From NCBI RefSeq assembly GCF_000719265.1, contig NZ_JOFL01000018.1, positions 95,418 to 159,417 on the forward strand: a stretch of DNA of 64,000 nucleotides, read 5' to 3'. The stretch comes from Streptomyces roseoverticillatus (GTDB lineage: Bacteria; Actinomycetota; Actinomycetes; Streptomycetales; Streptomycetaceae). The notes beneath the pieces were generated by a model, which worked only from the letters and a program-made list of their open reading frames with translations, was not told the origin of the DNA and ran no database searches. A program made the translations under genes and the position numbers. Below, in pieces: positions 1 through 8,898 of the stretch (position 1 is the stretch's first letter; each line of letters starts with the position of its first letter).

Positions 1-1062
1 CCGGACGGCGCCCCCGTCCCGGCCGAGGCCGAGCGGCTGGTCGCCGCTCTTCGCGAACTCGTGCCGCCGCCGGCCGTGGACGGCGTGCCGCTGTCCGGGG
101 AGGAGGCCGCGCTGGCCGCCTTCCGGGAGGCGAGGGCCGCCACGGCGACCTCCGCCACGGCCGCCACGGCCACGGCCGCCACGGCGACCTCCGTCGCGGC
201 CGCCGCCGCTCCCGTCGCGCCCGAGCCCGCGCCCGAGCCCGAACCCTCCGTGCGGCTCGGCGTCCTCGCCGCCCCGCGCCGTCGGCTCTTCTCCCGCTGG
301 CAGCCCGTCAAGGCCGCGCTGGCCATGGCCCTCGCGGGCTGTGCGATCGGCGGGGTCGCGGTGGCCGCCGGCGCGGGCGTGCTGCCCGCGCCCTTCGGCC
401 GGGCGGGCGGGGAGCCCGCGGCCGCGCCCAGCGTGTCCGCCTTCGGCGACGACCCCGCGGGGGGCGTCTCCCCGGACGGCCGCCGCGTGCCCGGCGCCTC
501 GCCGTCCCGCGGCCGGGACGGCGGCCCGAGCGGCAGCGGCACCCCGGACGGGTCCGGCAGCTCCGCGCCCGGCGCGGGCAGGAGCCGTACGCCCGGCGAA
601 AGGAACGAGCCCGCGGGCTCCCCGTCCGCCTCGCCGCGCCCCGGCAAGAGCGGCGGCAAGGACGACACCGGCCGCGGTGACAGCGCGAAGCCCGGCACGG
701 CCTGGGCCGTCCGCATGTGCCGCGACTACCTGGACGCCCAGAAGAACCACGGCAACGCCGTCGACGAGGACGACGTCCGCACGCTGGAGCGCGCCGCCGG
801 CATCGGCAGCGCCGTCGACCTGCGCGCCTTCTGCGAGCGCCTGGTCAAGGCGGACGACGCCGCCCGTTCCGGCGCGGCCACCGGAGCCGGCGGTCTCACC
901 GGCGGCCGGACGGGCTCCGTCACCGGTGGCGACGCGGGTGACACCGGCATCCGCGACGGCGGTGTGAACGGAGTATTCCGCCTTGTGCCGCCCGTCCGGA
1001 GCAGTACGGGTTTCGGCGCTCCGGCCCCGGGTGTGACGTTTTCCGACCCCGCGGCGCTGTAG
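1..1062 (+). CDS. 5'-truncated single-pass membrane protein, function unknown
   Basis: The frame is open from base 1, so the true start lies outside the window; a GTG at 61 is only an internal possibility. The visible part has an Ala/Thr low-complexity stretch, then one hydrophobic segment (about residues 78-101 counted from the GTG) preceded by RRRLFSRWQPVK, which suggests a cytoplasmic N-terminus and an exported C-terminus. A long Gly/Ser/Pro/Arg spacer follows, then a short ordered block around WAVRMCRDYLDAQ and LRAFCERLVK, and a Gly/Thr-rich tail. The motif EEAALAAFREAR resembles the cytoplasmic part of Streptomyces proteins found next to ECF sigma factors, so a sigma-linked membrane role is possible. 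That is inference only. Confidence 0.7.
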   Translation, partial: PDGAPVPAEAERLVAALRELVPPPAVDGVPLSGEEAALAAFREARAATATSATAATATAATATSVAAAAAPVAPEPAPEPEPSVRLGVLAAPRRRLFSRWQPVKAALAMALAGCAIGGVAVAAGAGVLPAPFGRAGGEPAAAPSVSAFGDDPAGGVSPDGRRVPGASPSRGRDGGPSGSGTPDGSGSSAPGAGRSRTPGERNEPAGSPSASPRPGKSGGKDDTGRGDSAKPGTAWAVRMCRDYLDAQKNHGNAVDEDDVRTLERAAGIGSAVDLRAFCERLVKADDAARSGAATGAGGLTGGRTGSVTGGDAGDTGIRDGGVNGVFRLVPPVRSSTGFGAPAPGVTFSDPAAL

Positions 1063-1214
1063 GAAGTGAAGCCGACTGGTCATCGGCTGCGCATGAGCCG
1101 GAGTTCCCCCCATACCGTCGGCTCAAGCGCATCGGCGCGGGCGGGGCTCTTCCCCCGGCTCTGCCCGCGCCCCCCTCTCTTCTCCGCGCCCCGCCGCTAG
1201 AGTCCGGTTGAGGA

Positions 1215-1244
1215 ACGTACGCAAACGTCCGTAAGCGTCCGCAA
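1215..1244 (+). promoter_or_regulatory. three tandem 10-bp direct repeats upstream of the acyl-CoA mutase
   Basis: Three consecutive decamers, ACGTACGCAA, ACGTCCGTAA and GCGTCCGCAA, occur with no spacing. The consensus is RCGTnCGYAA at a period of one helical turn. The array ends 40 bp before the ATG at 1285, so it would overlap or flank the promoter. It is probably a multimeric operator or activator site. Confidence 0.5.
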
Positions 1245-1284
1245 CCGAGGCCGCTCCGCAGCGGAGAGCGGGAGGCGTCGCACC

Positions 1285-2865
<1,581 letters not shown>

Positions 2866-2896
2866 CCACTGTCTTCTGTAAGAGACACTGGAAGGT

Positions 2897-3115
2897 ATGT
2901 CCGCTCCCCGCCGCGCCTGCCCCGTATGCACTCGCGAGATCGCCGTCGTCGGCGGCCGCTACGCCCGCCACGACCCGCCGGGCCGCCGCCCCTCCTTCTC
3001 GTACGAGCTGATCTCCTGCCCGGGCTCGCGCCGCTCGGCGCCGCTGCTGGCGACGGAACCGCGGCTGTTCGACCCGGAGGAGCCGCCGATGGACGGCCAG
3101 CAGCAGCTGTTCTGA
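2897..3115 (+). CDS. small Cys-containing protein, possible zinc ribbon
   Basis: A 72-residue protein starts at an ATG behind GGAAGG, 31 bp after the mutase stop. It opens with a CPVC knuckle (residues 9-12), and a third Cys sits in SCPGS. That could complete a distorted zinc ribbon, but a fourth Cys is not visible. The tail is acidic and ends QQQLF. Similar short CPVCTREIA proteins are, as far as I recall, common in Streptomyces and uncharacterised. No function is proposed. Confidence 0.65.
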   Translation: MSAPRRACPVCTREIAVVGGRYARHDPPGRRPSFSYELISCPGSRRSAPLLATEPRLFDPEEPPMDGQQQLF

Positions 3116-3210
3116 ACGGGGAACCGCGGAACAGGGGAGTTTTTCCCGCCGACTTCCGTCAGTGCCACCCCTGAGAATGACGGGGACGTACGAGAACGGA
3201 GCGGGGCGGG

Positions 3211-4518
3211 ATGAAGGAAAAGAGAAGCCGGGGGTTCTCCCCCGGGCGAGGGCCGGTGGCCGGACTCCAGGCACTGCGGCGCTCCCTGGTGCTCAGCGGA
3301 CTGTCGGTGGCGGAGAGCCTGGCGGGCCTCCTGTTCGGCCTCGCGGTCACGACGCTCGGCATCGGACTCGGGCCGGCACTGCTGCCGCGCGCCGCGTGCA
3401 ACGTACGCCGGCTGGCCGACCGGCAGCGCGAGCTGGCCGGCCGGTGGTCCGGCGTCGACATCCCCGCCCCGTGCGACCCGCCGCCCGCGGCAGGCGCGGC
3501 CGACCGCGCACGGCTCCTCCTCAAGGACGCCCGCACGTGGCGGGAATGGCGCTGGGCGACCGTCGACCCCGTTGTGGGCGGAGCCCTCGCCTTCGCGCCG
3601 ATCGCCCTCGTCCTCAGCGGCCTTTGGGGCGTCTTCCTGGGCTTCGAGGGGGAGCGGCTCGCGGGCGAGTGGGGCGGGGTCTGGTTCGGCTTCGTGCCCG
3701 TCGACGGCCCGGTCACGGCCGTGCTCGCCGGGGTGCTGGGCGTGTGCGAGCTGGGGCTCGCGCTCTGGGTCGCGCCGCGGACGGTACGCGCCCACGCACG
3801 GTGGACCCGCAGGATCCTCGCTCCGAGCGAGGCGGAGCGGATGGCCCGGATGACCCACCGCATCGAGCACCTCTCCTCGACGCGTTCACACGCCGTCGAC
3901 GCCCGCATGGCCGAGATCCAGCGCATCGAGCGGGACCTGCACGACGGCGCCCAGGCCCGGCTCGTGGCCATGGGCATGACCCTGGACGCTGCCGAGCACC
4001 TGCTGGAGAAGAACCCCGAGGCCGTCCGGGGCCTGCTGGCCGAGGCCCGCAAGTCGTCGGCCAAGGCGCTGGAGGAGCTGCGCGACCTCGTCCGCGGCAT
4101 CCACCCGCCGGTCCTCGCCGACCGCGGCCTGCCCGACGCCGTACGGGCCCTGGCCATGGTCAGCCCGCTGACCACCGAGGTGGTCTTCGAGGTGCCCGGC
4201 CGCCCCGAGCCGCCCGTCGAGTCCGCCCTGTACTTCGCGGTCTCCGAGGCCCTGACCAACGCCGCCAAGCACTCCGGCGCCGGGCGGGCGTGGATCGACG
4301 CCCGTTACGAGGACGCGGACGGCATGCTGCGGGTGACCGTCACCGACGACGGGCGCGGCGGCGCCGACGTGACGCGCGGCACCGGGCTGCGCGGCATCGA
4401 GCGGCGCCTCGCGACCTTCGACGGCGTGCTGGCCGTGAGCAGCCCCGCGGGCGGGCCGACGATCGTGACGATGGAGGTGCCGTGCGCGTTGTCCTCGCCG
4501 AGGACCATTTCCTGCTGA
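3211..4518 (+). CDS. NarL-type sensor histidine kinase
   Basis: The protein has 435 residues. The N-terminal half is membrane-embedded, with hydrophobic segments near residues 24-60, 120-145 and 168-193. It carries no recognisable extracellular ligand domain, so the signal is probably read within or at the membrane. The dimerisation/phosphotransfer helix is HisKA_3 type, with the phospho-acceptor His244 in ERDLHDGAQARL. The HATPase_c domain follows, with an N-box at EALTNAAKHSG and a G-box at VTDDGRGG and GTGLRGIERR. The C-terminal 37 bp overlap the response regulator gene, which points to translational coupling. The signal is unknown. Confidence 0.9.
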   Translation: MKEKRSRGFSPGRGPVAGLQALRRSLVLSGLSVAESLAGLLFGLAVTTLGIGLGPALLPRAACNVRRLADRQRELAGRWSGVDIPAPCDPPPAAGAADRARLLLKDARTWREWRWATVDPVVGGALAFAPIALVLSGLWGVFLGFEGERLAGEWGGVWFGFVPVDGPVTAVLAGVLGVCELGLALWVAPRTVRAHARWTRRILAPSEAERMARMTHRIEHLSSTRSHAVDARMAEIQRIERDLHDGAQARLVAMGMTLDAAEHLLEKNPEAVRGLLAEARKSSAKALEELRDLVRGIHPPVLADRGLPDAVRALAMVSPLTTEVVFEVPGRPEPPVESALYFAVSEALTNAAKHSGAGRAWIDARYEDADGMLRVTVTDDGRGGADVTRGTGLRGIERRLATFDGVLAVSSPAGGPTIVTMEVPCALSSPRTISC

Positions 4519-5126
4519 GGGACGGTCTGATCCGGCTGCTGGAGGCATTCGGGCACGAGGTCGCCGAGGCCGTCGACAGCGGCCCCGGCCTCCTCGCCGC
4601 CCTCACCGCACACCGCCCCGACCTGGCCGTCGTCGACGTCCGCCTCCCCCCGGGCTTCGCCGACGACGGCCTGCGCGCGGCACTCGCCGCCCGGCGGGCC
4701 GTGCCCGGCCTGCCGGTGCTGCTCCTCTCCCAGTACGTCGAGCCGCTCTACGCCCGTGAGCTCCTCGCCGACGGCGCGGGCGCGGTGGGCTACGTCCTGA
4801 AGGACCGGGTCTCCAACGGCACGGAGTTCATGACGACGCTGGAGTGCGTGGCGGGCGGCGGCACGGTCATGGACCCCGAGGTCGTCTCCAAGCTCCTCGG
4901 GAGCAAGGACCGCGACCGCGGCGTGGCCGCCCTCACGCCGCGCGAACGCGAGGTCCTGTCCTGCCTGGTGCAGGGCCGCTCCAACGCCGGCATCGCCGAG
5001 GCGCTGTTCGTCACGGAGAAGGCAGTGGCCAAGCACATCGGGAACATCTTCACGAAGCTGGAGCTGCACGCGTGCGACACGGACAACCGGCGGGTGCTGG
5101 CGGTCCTGGCCTACCTGGAACGCTGA
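4482..5126 (+). CDS. LuxR/NarL-family response regulator
   Basis: The receiver domain has the acidic pair Glu7-Asp8 and phospho-acceptor Asp52 in AVVDVRLPPG. A LuxR-type HTH follows (LTPREREVLSCLVQGRSNAGIAEALFVTEKAVAKH). The GTG start at 4482 lies inside the 3' end of the kinase gene and is preceded by GGAGG at 4473, giving 214 residues, normal for the family. It is the cognate partner of the upstream kinase. Targets are unknown; the convergent hydrolase next door is a neighbour, not an evident target. Confidence 0.9.
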   Translation: MRVVLAEDHFLLRDGLIRLLEAFGHEVAEAVDSGPGLLAALTAHRPDLAVVDVRLPPGFADDGLRAALAARRAVPGLPVLLLSQYVEPLYARELLADGAGAVGYVLKDRVSNGTEFMTTLECVAGGGTVMDPEVVSKLLGSKDRDRGVAALTPREREVLSCLVQGRSNAGIAEALFVTEKAVAKHIGNIFTKLELHACDTDNRRVLAVLAYLER

Positions 5127-6619
5127 GCCGGGCAGAGCGTGTCCCCGGCCGGCCGCTTGCCGGTGACGAGGAATTCGCTGACGGCACGGTCGCTGCACGC
5201 GTTGCCGGTGTCGAGCCACACGCCGTGGCCGCCGGCGTCCACGGTGACGAGGCGGGCACGGTCGCCGAGGGCCTCGCGCATCTTCAGGCCGCCGCGGTAG
5301 GGAGTCGCCGGGTCGCGCAGGTTCTGCACCATGAGGATGTTGGACGGGCCCCGGTCCGTGATGCGGGTGGTCTTCTCCGCGGGCGCCTCCTTCCAGAACG
5401 CGCACGGGGTGATCGACGCCGGCATGCCCCCGGTGAGCGGATGGCGGACGCGGTCCACGGCGACGTCCCGCTGGTACGAGGCGACGTCGCGCGGCCAGGC
5501 CACGTCGTTGCAGACGATGCCGGCGAACACGGCCGCGTCGCGCTGCGAGAGCGGCTCGGGGAAGGGGTCGGGCGCGGTCACCGGGCCGTCACCGCCGCCG
5601 CGGGCGGCCAGCATCAGACCGGCCACGGCCGGGTAGCCCTCCTTGCCGTACAGGCTCATCTGCAACACCTGCCGCAGCACGTTGCCGGTGAAGGCGTGGC
5701 CGGTGTCCTTGAACGTGCGGGACTTGCGGTCCAGCTCGGCGGCGAGGGCCAGGAACATCGGGCGGACGTCCTCGGCGCGCTCGGCGAGCCGGTCCTTTCC
5801 GCGGGCCGGGTCGGCGGCCCACCGGGCGAAGTCGGGGAAGGCGTCGTCGATGCCCCCCGACATGTTGTTCAGCCAGCCGTGCGCGACGCGGGCGGGGTCG
5901 GGATCGCCACTGCTGTCGAGCACCCAGCGGTCGGTGCGCTCGGGGAACATCTGCGCGTAGACGGCGCCGGGGTACGTCCCGTAGGACACGCCGACGGCGG
6001 ACAGCTTCTTCTCGCCGAGGGCCTCGCGGAACCGGTCCATGTCCCGCGCCTGGTTGCGGGAGGTGAGACTGCGCAGGATGTCGCCGCCGTTACGGGCACA
6101 GGCCTCGGCGATGCGGCGGGCGCGGGCGACACCGTCGGAGATGTCGCCGTCCGGGCGCGGCCAGGCCCGGAAGTTGAGCATCTGCCGGTCGTCCTCGGAG
6201 ACCCCGCAGTCGGCGGCGGTACTGCCGCCGGCGCCGCGCGGGTCGAGGCTGACGATGTCGTAAGCCCCCTTGGTCGCCTCGCGCACCTTCTCTCCCCGGC
6301 GAGCGAGCTCCTCGACCCCCGACCCGCCGGGCCCGCCCGCTATCAGCAGAAGCGACCCGCGCCGCGCCTGCGGCCGGTCGGAGCGGAGCCGGGAGACGGC
6401 GATGTCGACGGTGGGCCCGGAGGGCTTGCGGTAGTCGAGGGGGACGGGGAGGGTCGCGCACTCGGATCCGGGGGCGCTGCCGTCGGCGGTGCAGGGGTGC
6501 CACTTGAGGGCGGTGGTAGGGGAGTTGGAGGTGGTGGCTTGGGCGGGGATGCTCAGTGCACCGGCGCAGGCGGCGGCGGACAGGGTGACGATCACGGCTG
6601 TACGGGTACGGGATCTCAT
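5111..6619 (-). CDS. secreted alpha/beta hydrolase, tripeptidyl-aminopeptidase (TAP) family
   Basis: A 502-residue precursor starts with a Sec signal peptide (MRSRTRTAVIVTLSAAACAG, likely cleaved after IPAQA). The alpha/beta-hydrolase core shows an oxyanion-side GGPGGSG and a nucleophile elbow GVSYGTYPG. An acid residue follows in NLRDPATPY, and the catalytic His lies in AGGHGVW near the C-terminus. The C-terminal TAP-like segment with ACSDRAVSEFL is characteristic of secreted Streptomyces prolyl/tripeptidyl aminopeptidases, which release N-terminal peptides in the medium. It converges on the response-regulator gene with a 16-bp 3' overlap. The exact peptide specificity cannot be read. Confidence 0.88.
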   Translation of the reverse strand: MRSRTRTAVIVTLSAAACAGALSIPAQATTSNSPTTALKWHPCTADGSAPGSECATLPVPLDYRKPSGPTVDIAVSRLRSDRPQARRGSLLLIAGGPGGSGVEELARRGEKVREATKGAYDIVSLDPRGAGGSTAADCGVSEDDRQMLNFRAWPRPDGDISDGVARARRIAEACARNGGDILRSLTSRNQARDMDRFREALGEKKLSAVGVSYGTYPGAVYAQMFPERTDRWVLDSSGDPDPARVAHGWLNNMSGGIDDAFPDFARWAADPARGKDRLAERAEDVRPMFLALAAELDRKSRTFKDTGHAFTGNVLRQVLQMSLYGKEGYPAVAGLMLAARGGGDGPVTAPDPFPEPLSQRDAAVFAGIVCNDVAWPRDVASYQRDVAVDRVRHPLTGGMPASITPCAFWKEAPAEKTTRITDRGPSNILMVQNLRDPATPYRGGLKMREALGDRARLVTVDAGGHGVWLDTGNACSDRAVSEFLVTGKRPAGDTLCPAQRSR

Positions 6620-6730
6620 GCGGACAAGGCTGTCTGACGGTGCATCGGGTTGCCCATGAGGCCAACTCCCTTGCGGGTGGTGGGGATAGCCTCACCCGTA
6701 GGGGATCTCAGGGGCGTGGGGCGCTGGGTG

Positions 6731-8110
6731 CTATTTCCAGGGGATGTTGAGCCAAGGGCTGGCGGGGTCGGTGGTGAGGATGCGGTGCGCGTCGAGCATG
6801 TCGCCGTACCAGGACCCGAACTCCTCCTCATCGAAGTGGAGACAGCGCCCAAGGATGTACGCCGCGGAGAAGTCATCCCACGAACGGTAGGCGGACCGTG
6901 CGGCACGGCCGGCGCGGAGCACCGCCTGCTCGGCCTCCTCCAGGGTGCAGAAACGCGCTCCGAGCCCCCAGCGGGCCATGCCGGAGGCCCGCCCGTAGTC
7001 CCAGGCCTCCGTGGTCCGGATGAAGGAGCCCTCCGTCAGCAGTCCGTCCGCGCGGAAGCGGGCCTCGTAGCGGGCGATGCGCCCGATCATCCGCCGCACG
7101 CCCGCGACCTGGGACTCCGCCTCGGCCTCCGACACGCTCCGCCCCTGGGTGACCCCCTCGGCCGTGATCCGGGCCTCCCCGGCCGCCTCGATGCTGCGCC
7201 GCAGCACGCGCTCGGCGCCCTCGCGCCAGTGCTCAAGGGCGACCGGGCCGGCGAATTCCCGGGCGAGCGCGTGCCGGACGCCCAGGACGAACTGCCACAC
7301 GTCACCGACCATGTCCGCGTTCAGCAGCCGTTCCTGGGCGCGGAACCAGTCTTCCCGGCTGGTGACGCCCCAGTACTCCTTGAGCCGGTACCGCTCGTGG
7401 TGATAGCCCGTGCCGTGATAGGCCATGGAATTCCACAACTCGCCGTTCTTCACGAACAGCAGCGCCGCGCAGGCCAGCCCGTGAGCGACCGGCCCGTGCA
7501 GGGGCCCGCCCACGTGGAGAGCGCGCAGCCGGCCGCAGTGCGCGTGAGAGTGGCCGCAGGCCCCGAGGGCACTGCGGGCGCGGTCGTGGTGCTGCTGCCA
7601 GACGGCCCGGTGCGCGGGCGTCGTCGGCAGCAACGCCTCACAAGGACTGCCGGGATTGACGGCCAGGAACGGCGGATCGGCGTCCTCCCAGGCGCGGGCG
7701 TACCAGCCCAGGGAATGCGCCACGAAGACCGGGTCGGGGACCGGCGCCGGCAGCATTCCCTCCGTGAACACCGCGAGGCACTGCGTCCTCGTCTGCGGAT
7801 TCCAGTACGGGGCGAAGAACACGGAGTCGGGCGCCGCGTCGGCCCGCTGCCGCGAGACCGCCAGGAACAGATCGGTGCCGGCCAGCACGTCGAAGTAAGC
7901 GGGCCAGTCGCCGCGCATCTTCGCTTCGTAGAGGCGGTGCTCGACGTCACTCGGCGCGTTCCATGACGGAACCACGGCCGACGGCGGCGTGCCGACGGGC
8001 CCCTCCCCGGTGTTCACCATGCTCATGGTCGAAAACTCTATCGACTGTGTGATGCGGGGCTGAGGGTTGCCTCCACATGGCCATCGGAATACCCGGGCGT
8101 GCGGCCTCAT
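6731..8110 (-). CDS. SseB-like plus DUF1266 protein of the toxin operon
   Basis: The 459-residue frame holds an SseB-type domain (FLAVSRQ to LAVNPGSPCEALLP, about residues 55-165) followed by DUF1266. DUF1266 is recognised by EYWGVTSREDW, TTEAWDYGRASGMARWG and the C-terminal YRSWDDFSAAYILGRCLHFDEE. DUF1266 genes are typical satellites of Rhs loci, and this one closes the minus-strand Rhs operon. The start at 8110 has a very strong GAGGAGG site 7 bp upstream. The internal ATG at 8026 begins closer to the conserved part but has no good ribosome binding site. Its role is unknown; an accessory or immunity role is inferred only from context. Confidence 0.8.
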   Translation of the reverse strand: MRPHARVFRWPCGGNPQPRITQSIEFSTMSMVNTGEGPVGTPPSAVVPSWNAPSDVEHRLYEAKMRGDWPAYFDVLAGTDLFLAVSRQRADAAPDSVFFAPYWNPQTRTQCLAVFTEGMLPAPVPDPVFVAHSLGWYARAWEDADPPFLAVNPGSPCEALLPTTPAHRAVWQQHHDRARSALGACGHSHAHCGRLRALHVGGPLHGPVAHGLACAALLFVKNGELWNSMAYHGTGYHHERYRLKEYWGVTSREDWFRAQERLLNADMVGDVWQFVLGVRHALAREFAGPVALEHWREGAERVLRRSIEAAGEARITAEGVTQGRSVSEAEAESQVAGVRRMIGRIARYEARFRADGLLTEGSFIRTTEAWDYGRASGMARWGLGARFCTLEEAEQAVLRAGRAARSAYRSWDDFSAAYILGRCLHFDEEEFGSWYGDMLDAHRILTTDPASPWLNIPWK

Positions 8111-8245
8111 CGCTGTCCTCCTCGTGACGCTCGATCGCCCTTAGGGCAGGGCGAGGGACGGGAGATGCGACATGCTGGGGGCCTTTCACGTGCTGCGGAG
8201 AAGCGGTGGTTTGCACCGAGCTCAGCGGAGCAGCGGGACGGTCCG

Positions 8246-8539
8246 TTAACGCTTCGCCCGAGACACCGTCTTCCAGTCGGGGTGCGCGAGGAAGAAATCC
8301 TGGACTTCCTCCTGGCCTTCGGAAGGGAGTAGAAGCCCCGCACAGCGATATCCAGCTGGTACGGCCCACCGAGCCCTGATTCCAGTATGCCCGGCCCTGC
8401 GTCTCTCGTTGGCAACGCGAAAACGAAGCACATCGGAAATCAGCTTGGGCAGCTCGACGCTAAGCGCTTCGGCGGGCAGCCATACGCCCAGGATTATCCG
8501 GCGAAGCGCGAAGCGACGATCTTGCTGCAGAATTTCCTG
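8246..8539 (-). pseudogene. orphan ORF without usable start, possible decayed immunity gene
   Basis: A frame between a TAG (8540-8542) and a TAA (8246-8248) encodes about 97 residues that look like real protein (IILGVWLPAEALSVELPKL; later GLLLPSEGQEEVQDFFLAHP). It has no ATG, GTG or TTG near its beginning; the only in-frame candidate is an internal GTG at 8431, leaving 61 residues. It follows the candidate immunity gene of the Rhs protein and shares the lower GC of this patch. It resembles the orphan immunity fragments that accumulate downstream of Rhs genes after tip replacement. That is an inference, and no immunity family was recognised. Confidence 0.4.
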
Positions 8540-8553
8540 CTACAGTCGTACGA

Positions 8554-8856
8554 CTAGGTGCGAAATTTCGCCGTCTCACCCTCGACGTGAATCATTATCG
8601 GCTCGATCTCTTCTCCAGCAGGAACTTCCGGCAGCAGTCGTAGCTCCATGGAGCGGACCTTTCTCATCGACACGGCGATCATTTCCGGGTCGCCTGACTT
8701 CATGGCGCAGGACTGCTCTTCGAAGAACTCACAGACCGACTCCCAGTGCTCGGCAGGGGAGAATCGGCAGATGAACCACGGCTGATCAACCTCGAGCAGG
8801 AGCAGCCTCCCCACGACGGTGCCGTCCTGCATCAATTTCCACGACTTGTTGCCCAT
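8554..8856 (-). CDS. candidate immunity protein for the Rhs toxin tip
   Basis: This 100-residue acidic cytosolic protein (SWKLMQDGTVVGRLLLLEVDQPWFICRF, shown in parts: a WKLMQDG opening, then DQPWFICRFSP) lies 42 bp downstream of the Rhs stop in the same direction. It has no signal peptide or membrane segment, as expected for an immunity protein that binds a toxin domain in the cytosol. Its GC content is clearly lower than the flanking genome and similar to that of the adjacent tip. The immunity role rests on position, size and composition. Confidence 0.6.
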   Translation of the reverse strand: MGNKSWKLMQDGTVVGRLLLLEVDQPWFICRFSPAEHWESVCEFFEEQSCAMKSGDPEMIAVSMRKVRSMELRLLPEVPAGEEIEPIMIHVEGETAKFRT

Positions 8857-8898
8857 TTAGCGTTTACCTCGTTCCGTGAAGCGAGACCCGGTGCCTGG

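Noticed and set aside
8409..8774. 121-codon plus-strand ORF between immunity gene and orphan ORF
   Set aside because: It is Ser/Arg-rich and antisense to the better-supported minus-strand immunity gene.
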